DNA from: Tritrichomonas musculus
Lineage: Eukaryota; Parabasalia; Tritrichomonadida; Tritrichomonadidae
DNA: 64,000 nucleotides
Assembly (NCBI GenBank): GCA_039105265.1
Contig: JAPFFF010000055.1
Location: forward strand, 372,001-436,000
Reading direction: 5' to 3'
Shown here: piece after piece, positions 10,964 through 20,227 of the stretch
Layout: the number at the start of each line of letters is the position of its first letter
Numbering within the stretch: position 1 is the stretch's first letter
The notes under the pieces: generated by a model
Seen by the model: only the letters and a program-made list of their open reading frames with translations
What the model was told of the DNA's origin: nothing
Databases searched by the model: none
Translations under genes and position numbers: made by a program

Positions 10964-12052
10964 ATGAAGCATTACCCACCAACATTATCTCGTACGCTTG
11001 AATTAATTGAAAGACGACGTCTTTATTCGCTTCATATGACAAAAATTAATCCTCCTCATGGTGGGACAGACAATTCACCCCTTGATCCAATTCCTGCTGT
11101 GGTTCATAGAGACGAGAGAAAAAAATATTACAGAGAATTCGAATTAAAACTACGAAATGCAGAACATGCCAAAATTAAACGACCAAGATCTAAAAGATAT
11201 CAACCATTATATAGCAGGAAGTATAAGACTAATCTAAGCAGCACAACTAGTACTATTAATGACAGCAATACAAATAATAATGAAATGAAAACAGATTTTA
11301 ACAGCACATCGGGAAGTATAAATAACAATGATACCAATAGCAATAACGATAACGACAATTATTATTCCAATGACGATAAATTAAACGAAAGCGCAGATCA
11401 AGTTCTCGAGAGACTTGTTCAAGAAAGCGGAATGAGAGTACTCGATCGCACTTTTTCATCTTCAGCTCGTAAGAACCGGCCAATTATCTATACAGCGCCT
11501 TCTACTACCTCAAAAAGTTCAAATTACGTAAACAATCAGACGCAAACCATGAAACGTCCCCTACCACCTGAAGATTCTGCCGCATCCAGCCCGAGGAGGA
11601 GCCGAGCAAGCTCGCACAAAAGTGCAAATGAAAGCGACGCAGCCAAAGAAAACGAAGAAGAAAAGAAAGAAGAAACGAACCAAGAAGAAGAAACGAAAAA
11701 TGAAAACGAAGAAGAAGAAACTAAAAATGAAAACGAAGAAGAAGAAAATAAAAATGAAATCGAAGAAAATAAAGATCAAAACGAAGAAGAAGAAAAAGGC
11801 GAAAATGAAAATGAAGAAAATAAAGATCAAAACGAAGAAGAAGAGAAAGGTGAAGCCAATGAAGAAGAAAAAGGAGAAACCGAAGAAAATAAAGTTCAAA
11901 ATGAAGAAGATGAAAAAGGAGAAGCTGGTGAAAATGAAGAAAATAAAGATGAAAACGAAGAGAAAAATGATGATAATGCAGAAGATAAAGAGAATACAGA
12001 AGATGACAAAGAAAAAAGCGGCGATGGTGATAATGAAGAGAATAACGAATAA
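10964..12052 (+). CDS. Acidic low-complexity protein of unknown function
   Basis: This predicted 362-residue protein has a basic N-terminal third (about 1-90), rich in R, K and Y, with KINPPHGGTDNSPLDPIP as its most distinctive stretch. A middle part is rich in N, S and T (90-190). From about 215 to the end it is almost only E, K and N, with imperfect repeats of the kind EENKDQNEEEEKGE. The coding case rests on the ordered N-terminal part and the length. The purine-rich 3' half would stay open in several frames, so it gives little support by itself. No known domain is recognised. The polyelectrolyte tail suggests disorder and perhaps binding to basic partners. The first ATG follows an A-rich leader. 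Confidence 0.65.
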   Translation: MKHYPPTLSRTLELIERRRLYSLHMTKINPPHGGTDNSPLDPIPAVVHRDERKKYYREFELKLRNAEHAKIKRPRSKRYQPLYSRKYKTNLSSTTSTINDSNTNNNEMKTDFNSTSGSINNNDTNSNNDNDNYYSNDDKLNESADQVLERLVQESGMRVLDRTFSSSARKNRPIIYTAPSTTSKSSNYVNNQTQTMKRPLPPEDSAASSPRRSRASSHKSANESDAAKENEEEKKEETNQEEETKNENEEEETKNENEEEENKNEIEENKDQNEEEEKGENENEENKDQNEEEEKGEANEEEKGETEENKVQNEEDEKGEAGENEENKDENEEKNDDNAEDKENTEDDKEKSGDGDNEENNE

Positions 12053-12296
12053 CATGATGCTATTGAATAAAAATGTTGGTTTTATTTTTGCTTAATAAAA
12101 ATGTTTCTCGTTTTAATTTTCTTATTTTAAATGATTTTTTTGTTTGTTTGTTTGTTTGTAATCCATAATTATTAATACCAATTGAGTGGCTTCATATTCT
12201 TTTTTTTGTAATCTGTTTTTAGATATGAAGTATTTCCTTTAAAATAAAGCTATAATAATTCACTTTATAAGTTTCATTCTTCATATTATTAATAAT

Positions 12297-12754
12297 CAGG
12301 GATGGGATTCGGGACGTCCCGTGATATACCGGGACAAAAAAGTGACATTTTCTGGGAAAATCCCGAAAATTTGTCAAAAATCCCTAAAAATTCCCGAATT
12401 TTTTTTTTATACGGCCTGTCATTTTCCCACGGGAAAAATTTTTGACATCCCGAAAATTTCCCGTGCCAAAATGCCGCAAATTTTTTTAGTGAAAATATTA
12501 TGAAAAATCTGAAAAAAAAAAAGAAGAAATCTTGGCAATCTTATCCTAAATTAGTATATTACCTAAATATATTATTTAAATATTATTAAAATAAAAATTG
12601 AAAGAATTTTCTCCTAGTTTTGATCATTATTTTTATATTTGTTATGTATCCACCGAAATATATATATTCCCCAGGAAATTTCGTATCTCTTGATTTCCCC
12701 AGGATTTTTTAAACGTATTTCCCGAAAATTTCCCTTTCCCGAATCTCATCCCTG
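12297..12754. mobile_element. 458-bp hAT-type MITE
   Basis: The termini CAGGGATGGGATTCGGGA (12297-12314) and the complement of CAGGGATGAGATTCGGGA (12737-12754) match at 17 of 18 positions. An 8-bp target duplication TTAATAAT lies directly outside (12289-12296 and 12755-12762). An 8-bp duplication with CAGGG-type ends is the hAT signature. The ends carry many internal GGGA/TCCC motifs in both orientations, giving strong hairpin potential. There is no transposase. Confidence 0.88.
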
Positions 12755-12987
12755 TTAATAATGGAAAATAACTACTAATATTTTATAAAGAAATGCTATT
12801 GATTTCTGATTCAAAAGTTAAATCAAACTATAAACATTAAAATTCACTTCGTTCAAATATTGTAGTGAATATTTTGAAATTTGATTTTTTAATTATTTTG
12901 TCTAACATTTATAATGAGTTATGTGAAAAACTTCTTCTTAAGTACACTTCACCTTGTAAATTTCTTTTTATTAAAATATAAATTTAA

Positions 12988-13222
12988 CGGTACTTCTATC
13001 GGATGAAAAGTGTCAAAAGTATATAAAAAACTGTAATAATCGAAACTGTAGCAAGAGAGATTGTGTCTCAACTTTTTGAGAGAATAAATTGAAAGAAAAA
13101 TAGGAGAAAAATGGTGAATAATATTTTGAGATTATTCATGTAAATATAATTTATTTAAGCATTTCCAGGTTATTTAATTTTGCTCTCAATTTTTTTACAT
13201 TTTACGTCCGATTGCAGTACCG
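12988..13222. mobile_element. About 235-bp MITE with CGGTACT termini
   Basis: The left end CGGTACTTCTATCGGA and the right end, read in complement CGGTACTGCAATCGGA, form a 16-bp inverted repeat with two mismatches. Both sides are flanked by TTAA (12984-12987 and 13223-13226). A TA duplication with one extra terminal base is equally possible. It has no coding capacity. Confidence 0.7.
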
Positions 13223-13439
13223 TTAAAAATTTAAAAATCGATTTGATTTTTATTTATTGGTTTTTAATTCAAATATTGAATGTCTTATTTCCGATGCATT
13301 CAATTTGAAATTAAATTGAATAAATTTTATTCGAGTTTAATGATTTGAACGAAGAATTGAGTAAGCTATAAAATTTATTTAAATAATATAAAATAATGTA
13401 AATATTATATCATTTATTTAGATTACATTGCTACAAAGC

Positions 13440-14123
13440 ATGAACACACCAAACTCTTCAGAAATTGGCTTGAATCTTCATTTACTTTCATTTTCTTTCA
13501 CAAGTTACTTGATTAAACATGATGTTAGAGTCATTGTTTCAACATATCCTGAATCAAGCAAGCAAGAATTTGTTATAAAAGCAAGAAACATTCTATATCC
13601 AAATCATGTGTTGTCATTCAACGTTTCAAAGAATGCAAAAAATGTATTTATATTTTTCCAAAAGAAAATTCTAATGGCAAAAGATCCTATTATTGCTTGT
13701 GCAACGATTCCAACAACACAATTTCCAGAAAATTTGCAAAAATATGATTATCAAACAAGTGGGAGAGTAAGTGGAGAAGTTATCACTCAGAACATTTTCG
13801 AATATACTCAAAGTAGCAGTCAGAAAGATTTTCAAAAGCCTGAATTGTCAGAAAACACGATTCAAAACCCACAAAAAATAAATGGACAAATTGAAATTCA
13901 AATTACAATGACTGAACCATTTTTGATGAATGATATAAACAATCATACCAAAAATAACAAGAAAAGTAAGAAAAATAAAAATAAAAGCCAAGAAAAAGCT
14001 AAAAATAATAAGGATGACGTAAAAATAGTTAGTTTTGAACAGTACTCTCAACTTGAAAAGAAAAACGAAAAAAAAATACGCAGAAGATCTAAGTGTTGTA
14101 CTGATTATATGACCATTAATTGA
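13440..14123 (+). CDS. Possible C2-like domain protein
   Basis: The frame from the ATG at 13440 gives 227 residues. I prefer this start because upstream codons begin only with TTG. Residues about 8-95 look like a beta-rich single domain. The segment around IACATIPTTQFPE resembles the last strand and loop of C2 domains, which bind phospholipids. The rest is polar, with a lysine/asparagine-rich stretch (about 165-185) and a basic C-terminus. The C2 assignment is a pattern impression, because the calcium-binding aspartates are not evident. It could be an unrelated protein or a gene that has lost its N-terminus. Confidence 0.5.
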   Translation: MNTPNSSEIGLNLHLLSFSFTSYLIKHDVRVIVSTYPESSKQEFVIKARNILYPNHVLSFNVSKNAKNVFIFFQKKILMAKDPIIACATIPTTQFPENLQKYDYQTSGRVSGEVITQNIFEYTQSSSQKDFQKPELSENTIQNPQKINGQIEIQITMTEPFLMNDINNHTKNNKKSKKNKNKSQEKAKNNKDDVKIVSFEQYSQLEKKNEKKIRRRSKCCTDYMTIN

Positions 14124-14526
14124 TAATGGCTACCATTTATGTAATAATAAATAGTATGTATTTGAATCTTCTTTTTGAATACAATAGTTATATTTTGCTT
14201 ATTTCTTCTTTAATTTTCTATTTGTTATTTAATTGAAAAGAATATAAAAAAAGAACAATATTTAAAGGTATTGAAGCGAAAAGTTTTCACTCTATATATG
14301 ATTATAATTTCATATTTAATTTGATGGTATTTAATGACGATCAAATCAAATTCAATTTTTTTTAAAGATTTATTCACTTCTTGGCTTAAAAAATATTAAA
14401 TATATAATGGAAAATTCAAAATATGGATTGTTTAAATTATTATTCAAATATTTGAATGTTTTTTTTTTTTTTTTTTTTGAAAAAAATTCAATTTTCAGTT
14501 AACCGATACAATTCAAACTCATTGTT
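14124..14526. other. AT-rich intergenic region
   Basis: No gene is seen. A run of about 20 T lies near 14460-14478, shortly upstream of the protease gene. Confidence 0.6.
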
Positions 14527-15483
14527 ATGATTTCATTCTTCGCAGTTTTTTCATTTTCTGCAATTAATATTCAATTACATGAAGAAAAATCATTTGTATC
14601 ATGGATGAGAAAAACAAATAACTTTTATATTGGCGATGAATACAAGCTTCGTTTGGGAATCTTCCTTGCAAATCAAAAATTCGTTCGTGAACACAATGCC
14701 AATCCAAGTAAAACCTTCAAAGTTGAAATGAACCATTTAGCAGCACTCACACCAAGTGAGTACAAATCGTTATTAGGCATCAATTCCCAATTAACCAAAA
14801 AACTCAAGAGATCAATAATTTACAATACAAAAATATACGAAAACGCTGAAGAAATTGATTGGAGAACAAAAGGTGCAGTTAATCCAATTAAAGATCAAGG
14901 CAACTGTGGTTCATGCTGGGCATTTTCTGCAATTCAAAATTGCGAATCAGCAGAATTTTTAAAGTACAATATTCTTTACCGTTTTTCTGAACAATCACTT
15001 GTTGATTGTGTTACAGCTGACAATGGTTGCGATGGTGGTCTTCCAGAAGACGCATTTAAATACATAATTAACGAATGCAATGGAAAAGTCATGCTTGGAG
15101 ACGATTATCCATATTTAGCAATCGATGACACTTGTAAATTTGATCCAAACAAAGCTGTTGGCCATTTTGCTCGTTATATTGACATAGAGCAAACTAATGA
15201 GAACGATCTCGCAGAAAAATGCGAAAAATATGGACCAGTTTCTGTCTGCCTCGACGCTGATCATGCTTCATTCCAATTGTACAGCGGGGGCATTTACTCT
15301 GAGCCATCTTGCAGCTTCATCACCCTTGATCATGGCGTCGGAGTCGTTGGATACGGCCCTAAATATTGGATTATTAGAAATTCTTGGGGAACAAGCTGGG
15401 GTGAAAGTGGATACATGAGAATTATTCGTGGTAACAATGAATGCGGAGTTGCAACTTTAGCTACTTGTATTATTTCTGAATAA
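14527..15483 (+). CDS. Papain-family (C1A) cathepsin L-like cysteine protease
   Basis: This 318-residue preproenzyme begins with a hydrophobic signal peptide (MISFFAVFSFSA). An I29-type inhibitor propeptide follows (about 20-90), with a degenerate ERFNIN pattern. The mature domain starts near EIDWRTKGAVNPIKDQG. Catalytic residues are all visible: Q in QGNCGSCWAFS, nucleophile C130, H269 in DHGVGVVGYG, and N285 in RNSWG. The length is typical for trichomonad clan CA proteases, which are lysosomal or secreted and act in nutrition and host-protein degradation. It is complete, with no frameshift. Sub-typing within the cathepsin L-like group is not possible by eye. Confidence 0.95.
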   Translation: MISFFAVFSFSAINIQLHEEKSFVSWMRKTNNFYIGDEYKLRLGIFLANQKFVREHNANPSKTFKVEMNHLAALTPSEYKSLLGINSQLTKKLKRSIIYNTKIYENAEEIDWRTKGAVNPIKDQGNCGSCWAFSAIQNCESAEFLKYNILYRFSEQSLVDCVTADNGCDGGLPEDAFKYIINECNGKVMLGDDYPYLAIDDTCKFDPNKAVGHFARYIDIEQTNENDLAEKCEKYGPVSVCLDADHASFQLYSGGIYSEPSCSFITLDHGVGVVGYGPKYWIIRNSWGTSWGESGYMRIIRGNNECGVATLATCIISE

Positions 15484-16206
15484 ATTTTTATTTTTATTAT
15501 TATTATTAATTTCCACATAGTGAAAATAAATGTCTTTGTGTTATCATTAATGTCCACATAAGAATTAAAAATAAAAAATCCTTAAATCCTCTTAAAAAGT
15601 CAAACTTTTTAAAAGCACTTCAATTGAAAAATATAAAAAGATGCAATTTTTTTTAAACATGAATAATCTCGTTATTTTCTTCTTATTTTTACTTATTAGA
15701 TCCCTCAAAAAGTTGAGGCACGGCTTATCTTGCTTCATTATCTTCATCAATTAGTTAAAATAAAAGATACCTAAAAATGACAAATTTGAGAAGATTAGGA
15801 ATAAGTTAACCATCATTAATGCTAATCAAAAAATAGCAAAACGATATTCAAAATCGTGATATTAAATGAGAACGTTAAAAACAGGTTCTCTCAAAATTGA
15901 AAGATTCATTCAAAATTTCAAAGATAATTCAATTTTGTGTACTCATTATGAAATTCTTAAAATAAAATCATAAAATTTCGATGATATTATTAATATTTGA
16001 AATTATTTACAATTAAAATCATACGGAATTAAATACATTATAATAATTAAATAATGTCGTACAAAACTTCTGTGATTGTATACTCATTATGAAATTCTTA
16101 AAATAAAGACTAATTCTAACTTAAAATAAAATAATTCGTTTATAATTTTTTATATAGAAAAATAATTCGTTTATAATTCTTTTGACATGTTTTTTAGTAT
16201 TTTTTA
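15484..16206. other. AT-rich intergenic region with short direct repeats
   Basis: No gene is seen. A 26-bp sequence starting ACTCATTATGAAATTCTTAA is repeated at about 15940 and 16081. The motif AAAATAATTCGTTTATAAT is repeated at about 16126 and 16157, and TTATTCTTTTGACATGTTTT recurs near 16172-16220. Confidence 0.6.
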
Positions 16207-18399
16207 TTATTCTTTTGACATGTTTTTGTACTTGTTGTATAAAGGATGGCTGAATTGCACTTGCGATACCAATTTTTGTTTTTTATCAATTTTTTTGAAT
16301 TGGAAACAAGAGTTAACACGATCAAAAACGCGAGGAACATCGTCATCATCATCAAAAGGATTATGGCTTCCTTGGTACCTATTTTTAAAGTTGTAACGTT
16401 CGCTAGAGCCATAGCAATAAGACTGCAAGATGCGCCAATAATTAGTAGGATTTTCATCATCAGAAAAATAATAAAACTCTCCTTTAAATTGGAGAGATTC
16501 TTCAAGAGCCATTCTATTTGCCATAACAGCAAACAGCACCAATTTATCAGATTCAAAAGTCTCTAACAAGACAGGTTTAATTTGATCGAACAAGTAAAAA
16601 ATCGGAGCATAATTTACAATCTCACAAAAAGTTTCAATATCGTTTGATTTAATTAAATCAATCAAATCAAATTTGAAATTCTTAAAAAGATAATCATTCA
16701 CATTTTGAAATCCATTTTTTTCTGCATAATTTGCCAGCAACAAATAATCGCGTGTTTTCAATGATGACTTCACTTTTTCATTTTTCATGAATTCAAAGAA
16801 AAAGTCGATTTTTCCATATTTGATTGAATAAACGATAGGTGATTCACCATTTATATCGACCATTGAAGGATCAATGAACTTATTTGATAAAAGAAGCTTA
16901 AAAAGAAACATTTTCCCTTTTTCAACGACCCAATGAAGCAAGGTTTTCTTTGAATTTCGATCGAATGCGTTGATCTTCATTCCATAATCAAAGAGAGTAA
17001 ACAAAGCAAGCCAATTATTTGACTCAACAATTGCTCGAAAGACGATATCGAAATTAAAGTATTCAAATCTATTGTCACTTTTCTCATTCTCATTATATTC
17101 ACATTCAAAATTGAAAGGATCACTATTGAAAAAGTAGTCATACTCATTCTCACTATCTAATTTAAACAAAAAGTTCGGATAACCGTTCTTCTCAAATCCA
17201 GATAAAATAGCAGCACGTTCTTTCTTCCTGAAATTTCCACGATCCATCAAATCGAAGTCGTCGTCTGTCTTTGGGAAGAAGTTATCAAGCAAATACGTGA
17301 ACGTTTCATTCTGATAATTTCGAATTGAAGTCGAAATGCCGCAAACTAAGTCAAAGTGATTCTGCTGAAGAATGTGGATGATTTCATGGCTTCCTCCAGC
17401 AACTGCGTAATCAACTAAGCTAAAATATTCATCGTCAAAATCAATCGTATTCGCCTTATTCAATAAAAGATATTTGAATATCTTAACCGAATTGAAAAAC
17501 GCAGAGTACTCAATCAATGTTGGTTCATGTGAAAGAATCGAAAAACGTTCAAAATAATTCGTTTTGCTCTTGATTCTTTGGTCCTTAAATTTCTGGTCAG
17601 GACTTTGTGATATGTACGCTTGAAAAAGTTCAATGTCATCTCTTCGAATAACATCAGCTATGTAGTCTGAATTGTAGCCTTCATTCAAATTTGAATGAAA
17701 AGTGTCAGGTTCAAGTGGATACTGAAAAACTTGCGTGTTTTTTTTGTGCACGTTTAAAATTTGATTGATATTGATTTTCGTCCTTTGGTTAATTTCGGGA
17801 TAAAACATCATTAGAATTTGGTACTTCTTGTTGTTCGCTTGAGTGTAGGGTGTTAAAAGGTCAATTAATTCACCTTGATAATTTTCATTTTCTTCAAAGG
17901 GTAACTCTTCGTTGTTAACAGTGGGATTTGGATCATTATCATCTAATTTTATTTTTGCATTTTTTTCTTCGAAATGTGGAGGCAAACTATTGAATTCGTT
18001 AATAATTGAATTGAATGATATTGCATTGCGAAGTAAAAGTTGGCGTAAAAAATAAAGTGCGGACATTTTTAGTTTCTCACGTGTATGGATACATCTGACA
18101 ATATATTCGGGAAGAAGATGAAGGAAATTTTCCTTGTCTGTCGATTTGCTATTGAGGAGATAAATAAATAATTCTGTTATTTGCTCGATATTTTTTGAAT
18201 AAAAGGATACAATATCAATAATACAACGACAAAGAGTATAAATTCCTTCTTTCGTGCCAACTATTTTTGGTTGGTTTAAAATCTTGGCAGCAATTTCCTC
18301 AATGGTTTCATTTGTTAATCCTAAAAGATCTTTATGGATTATAATTATTATTTTTAATTGCGCATAAAGATCCTTATCAAAGGATGAAGAGTTTGGCAT
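16207..18399 (-). CDS. DUF3447/ankyrin-repeat protein
   Basis: This 730-residue protein has an N-terminal helical region (1-230) followed by the DUF3447 hallmark EPTLIEYSAFFNSVKIFKYL near 320. Ankyrin repeats continue to about 600, for example KKTLLHWVVEKGKMFLFKLLL and ESPIVYSIKYGKIDFFFEFM. Such proteins are expanded by the hundreds in Trichomonas and Tritrichomonas and are thought to be intracellular scaffolds. No membrane segment or signal is seen. The start ATG lies within the left arm of the inverted duplication described at 18.3-20.3 kb. A rearranged partial copy of this gene exists in the other arm. Confidence 0.85.
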   Translation of the reverse strand: MPNSSSFDKDLYAQLKIIIIIHKDLLGLTNETIEEIAAKILNQPKIVGTKEGIYTLCRCIIDIVSFYSKNIEQITELFIYLLNSKSTDKENFLHLLPEYIVRCIHTREKLKMSALYFLRQLLLRNAISFNSIINEFNSLPPHFEEKNAKIKLDDNDPNPTVNNEELPFEENENYQGELIDLLTPYTQANNKKYQILMMFYPEINQRTKININQILNVHKKNTQVFQYPLEPDTFHSNLNEGYNSDYIADVIRRDDIELFQAYISQSPDQKFKDQRIKSKTNYFERFSILSHEPTLIEYSAFFNSVKIFKYLLLNKANTIDFDDEYFSLVDYAVAGGSHEIIHILQQNHFDLVCGISTSIRNYQNETFTYLLDNFFPKTDDDFDLMDRGNFRKKERAAILSGFEKNGYPNFLFKLDSENEYDYFFNSDPFNFECEYNENEKSDNRFEYFNFDIVFRAIVESNNWLALFTLFDYGMKINAFDRNSKKTLLHWVVEKGKMFLFKLLLSNKFIDPSMVDINGESPIVYSIKYGKIDFFFEFMKNEKVKSSLKTRDYLLLANYAEKNGFQNVNDYLFKNFKFDLIDLIKSNDIETFCEIVNYAPIFYLFDQIKPVLLETFESDKLVLFAVMANRMALEESLQFKGEFYYFSDDENPTNYWRILQSYCYGSSERYNFKNRYQGSHNPFDDDDDVPRVFDRVNSCFQFKKIDKKQKLVSQVQFSHPLYNKYKNMSKE

Positions 18400-18689
18400 T
18401 TACAAAATGTTTTATCTTGGCCTATTTTATTCAGAAAAAGTTCAACGAAATAATCTCTCAAAATATAATTTAGAATTAATTCAATATCTTGTTAGTCCAT
18501 ATAAATTTTGTGATATCAAATTGTTTATTAAGCATAAAAGAATGCTTAAAAGATAAATAGATACTATTTTATTCAACTTTTGGAAATATTGAATATTATT
18601 AAAAACTCCATGAAAAACCTATATTTTTTGATTATATTAAAAATTTGTAAAATGTCGGCCAGATAACGATCTCTACACTTTCTCCCTAA

Positions 18690-18983
18690 ATGCATTCTTT
18701 TGAAAACAATGAAAAATCTTTAGATTTTGCCAAAATAATTTTTTCACCAAAAAATGAGCTTTATCTGCATTTGATTCATAATTACACAATTTTCCTTTAT
18801 GAGATATTAGAGATTAAAAAAGAAGCAATCAATCTTGGATCGAAGGTGGTGAAAGAATGCCTAGCTGCCTTGAATGAAGAGGATGAAGAAAATGGCTGTT
18901 ACCGAAATGATTTAACAGTTCATATAATAGAAGATAACGTTCAAATATGGAAAGAAGAAATGACAAATTCGAAAGATGAATAA
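18690..18983 (+). CDS. Truncated 14-3-3 protein (C-terminal part), left copy
   Basis: This 97-residue ORF matches the C-terminal third of 14-3-3 proteins. HLIHNYTIFLYEI corresponds to the conserved LGLALNFSVFYYEI helix. The stretch to the last conserved helix, IIEDNVQIWKEEM, corresponds to LLRDNLTLWTSD. A stop codon directly precedes the ATG, so helices A to F, with the dimer interface and part of the phosphopeptide groove, are absent. Family members are normally about 245 residues. Either it is a short expressed paralogue or, more likely, a gene fragment. The frame is intact in both arms. Confidence 0.7.
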   Translation: MHSFENNEKSLDFAKIIFSPKNELYLHLIHNYTIFLYEILEIKKEAINLGSKVVKECLAALNEEDEENGCYRNDLTVHIIEDNVQIWKEEMTNSKDE

Positions 18984-19038
18984 AAAAATTATTTTTAAAT
19001 TGATTTTTTTATAAAAAAAAAAAAAAAAATGCAAAAAA

Positions 19039-19110
19039 TGTCCCACTGCGGAATCGAACCGCAGTCTGATCCGTGTCAAGGATCTATTCTAACCATTATA
19101 CTAGTGGGAC
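19039..19110 (-). tRNA. tRNA-Val (anticodon GAC)
   Basis: On the minus strand acceptor GTCCCAC pairs with GTGGGAC, followed by discriminator A. The D arm is AGTATAATGGTTAGAATA, the anticodon stem GATCC/GGATC encloses TTGACAC, and the T arm is CTGCGGTTCGATTCCGCAG. Positions 34-36 read GAC, which decodes GUC valine. A poly-T run follows on the minus strand. The body resembles tRNA-Asp (whose loop would be CTGTCAC), so the isotype rests on the anticodon. Confidence 0.8.
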
Positions 19111-19433
19111 TTGCTTGTTCATAAAGTATTTTTCAATTAATATAAAAACTTATTATCTCAAACGTTTTAGCGAATGTTCATCATTAGCACAAATCACAAT
19201 TTCTTCATCTTGACTACAATTGAATCTGGAATTTAATGAATAATTTGATTTTTTAAGTAATAGCAAATTATCAACAAACTAGCATGAATTGAAATAACCG
19301 ATGAAATGAACGTTTATAAATTCATACAAAAAGATATCAGATTGGATGATCAAAAATAAAAGTCAATTAAAACAAATAATTTTATGATTTGCGTGTTTAA
19401 AACAGATTAATTTAACAATATTCATTCTAATCA

Positions 19434-19533
19434 ATTGCACAAGCAATCAATAATGCTTTTGATGATTATTTTCCGAATAACGATATCGAATTCATTGCTG
19501 AACCGGGACGATTTATTGGTGGCGAATATATGG
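19434..19533 (+). pseudogene. Ornithine decarboxylase-like relic
   Basis: Translation in one frame gives AFDDYFPNNDIEFIAEPGRF, which matches the conserved AEPGR region of fold-III PLP decarboxylases (eukaryotic ornithine decarboxylase). Only about 33 codons remain. The match ends exactly where the truncated tRNA copy begins. The remaining spacer (19112-19433) has no clear gene, only a 38-codon open stretch on the minus strand near 19156-19275. Confidence 0.6.
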
Positions 19534-19587
19534 ATAGAATAGATCCTTGACACGGATCAGACTGCGGTTCGATTCCGCAGTGGGACA
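19534..19587 (+). pseudogene. Truncated copy of tRNA-Val
   Basis: It is identical to the 3' two thirds of the tRNA at 19039-19110, from the end of the D arm through the acceptor 3' strand and discriminator A, followed by the same poly-T. The 5' acceptor strand and D arm are missing, so no cloverleaf can form. Confidence 0.88.
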
Positions 19588-19643
19588 TTTTTTGCATTTT
19601 TTTTTTTTTTTTTTATAAAAAAATCAATTTAAAAATAATTTTT

Positions 19644-19937
19644 TTATTCATCTTTCGAATTTGTCATTTCTTCTTTCCATATTTGAACGTTATCTTCTAT
19701 TATATGAACTGTTAAATCATTTCGGTAACAACCATTTTCTTCATCCTCTTCATTCAAGGCAGCTAGGCATTCTTTCACCACCTTCGATCCAAGATTGATT
19801 GCTTCTTTTTTAATCTCTAATATCTCATAAAGGAAAATTGTGTAATTATGAATCAAATGCAGATAAAGATCATTTTTTAGTGAAAAAATTAATTTTGCAA
19901 AATCTAAAGATTTTTCATTGTTTTCAAAAGAATGCAT
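19644..19937 (-). CDS. Truncated 14-3-3 protein (C-terminal part), right copy
   Basis: It is the mirror copy of the ORF at 18690-18983 and differs at three residues (I to L, P to L, E to D in the segment after FAK). The helices matching 14-3-3 helices G to I are retained and the upstream stop is conserved. The few differences lie in a linker. Selection to keep the frame cannot be judged from so few changes. Confidence 0.7.
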   Translation of the reverse strand: MHSFENNEKSLDFAKLIFSLKNDLYLHLIHNYTIFLYEILEIKKEAINLGSKVVKECLAALNEEDEENGCYRNDLTVHIIEDNVQIWKEEMTNSKDE

Positions 19938-20227
19938 TTAGGGAGAAAGTGTAGAGATCGTTATCTGGCCGATATTTTACAAATTTTTAATATAATCAAA
20001 AAATATAGGTTTTTCATGGAGTTTTTGATAATATTCAATATTTCCAAAAGTTGAATAAAATAGTATCTATTTATCTTTTAAGCATTCTTTTATGCTTAAT
20101 AAACAATTTGATATCACAAAATTTATATGGACTAACAAGATATTGAATTAATTCTAAATTATATTTTGAGAGATTATTTCATTGAACTTTTTCTGAATAA
20201 AATAGGCCAAGATAAAACATTTTGTAA

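Larger units (their letters stand above)
12053..13439. other. Intergenic region holding two MITEs
   Basis: Apart from the two inverted-repeat elements listed separately and a short TTTG microsatellite near 12138-12160, I see no gene. Confidence 0.6.

Noticed and set aside
11561-12095. Long ORFs in other frames over the E/K-rich repeat (minus-strand F-rich, plus-strand K-rich)
   Set aside because: They are by-products of purine-rich GAA/AAA codon repeats in the 362-residue frame; their composition (almost only F/I or K) is not that of real proteins.
12321-12503. 60-codon plus-strand ORF
   Set aside because: It lies entirely in the hAT-type MITE and reflects its GGGA/CCCG repeats.
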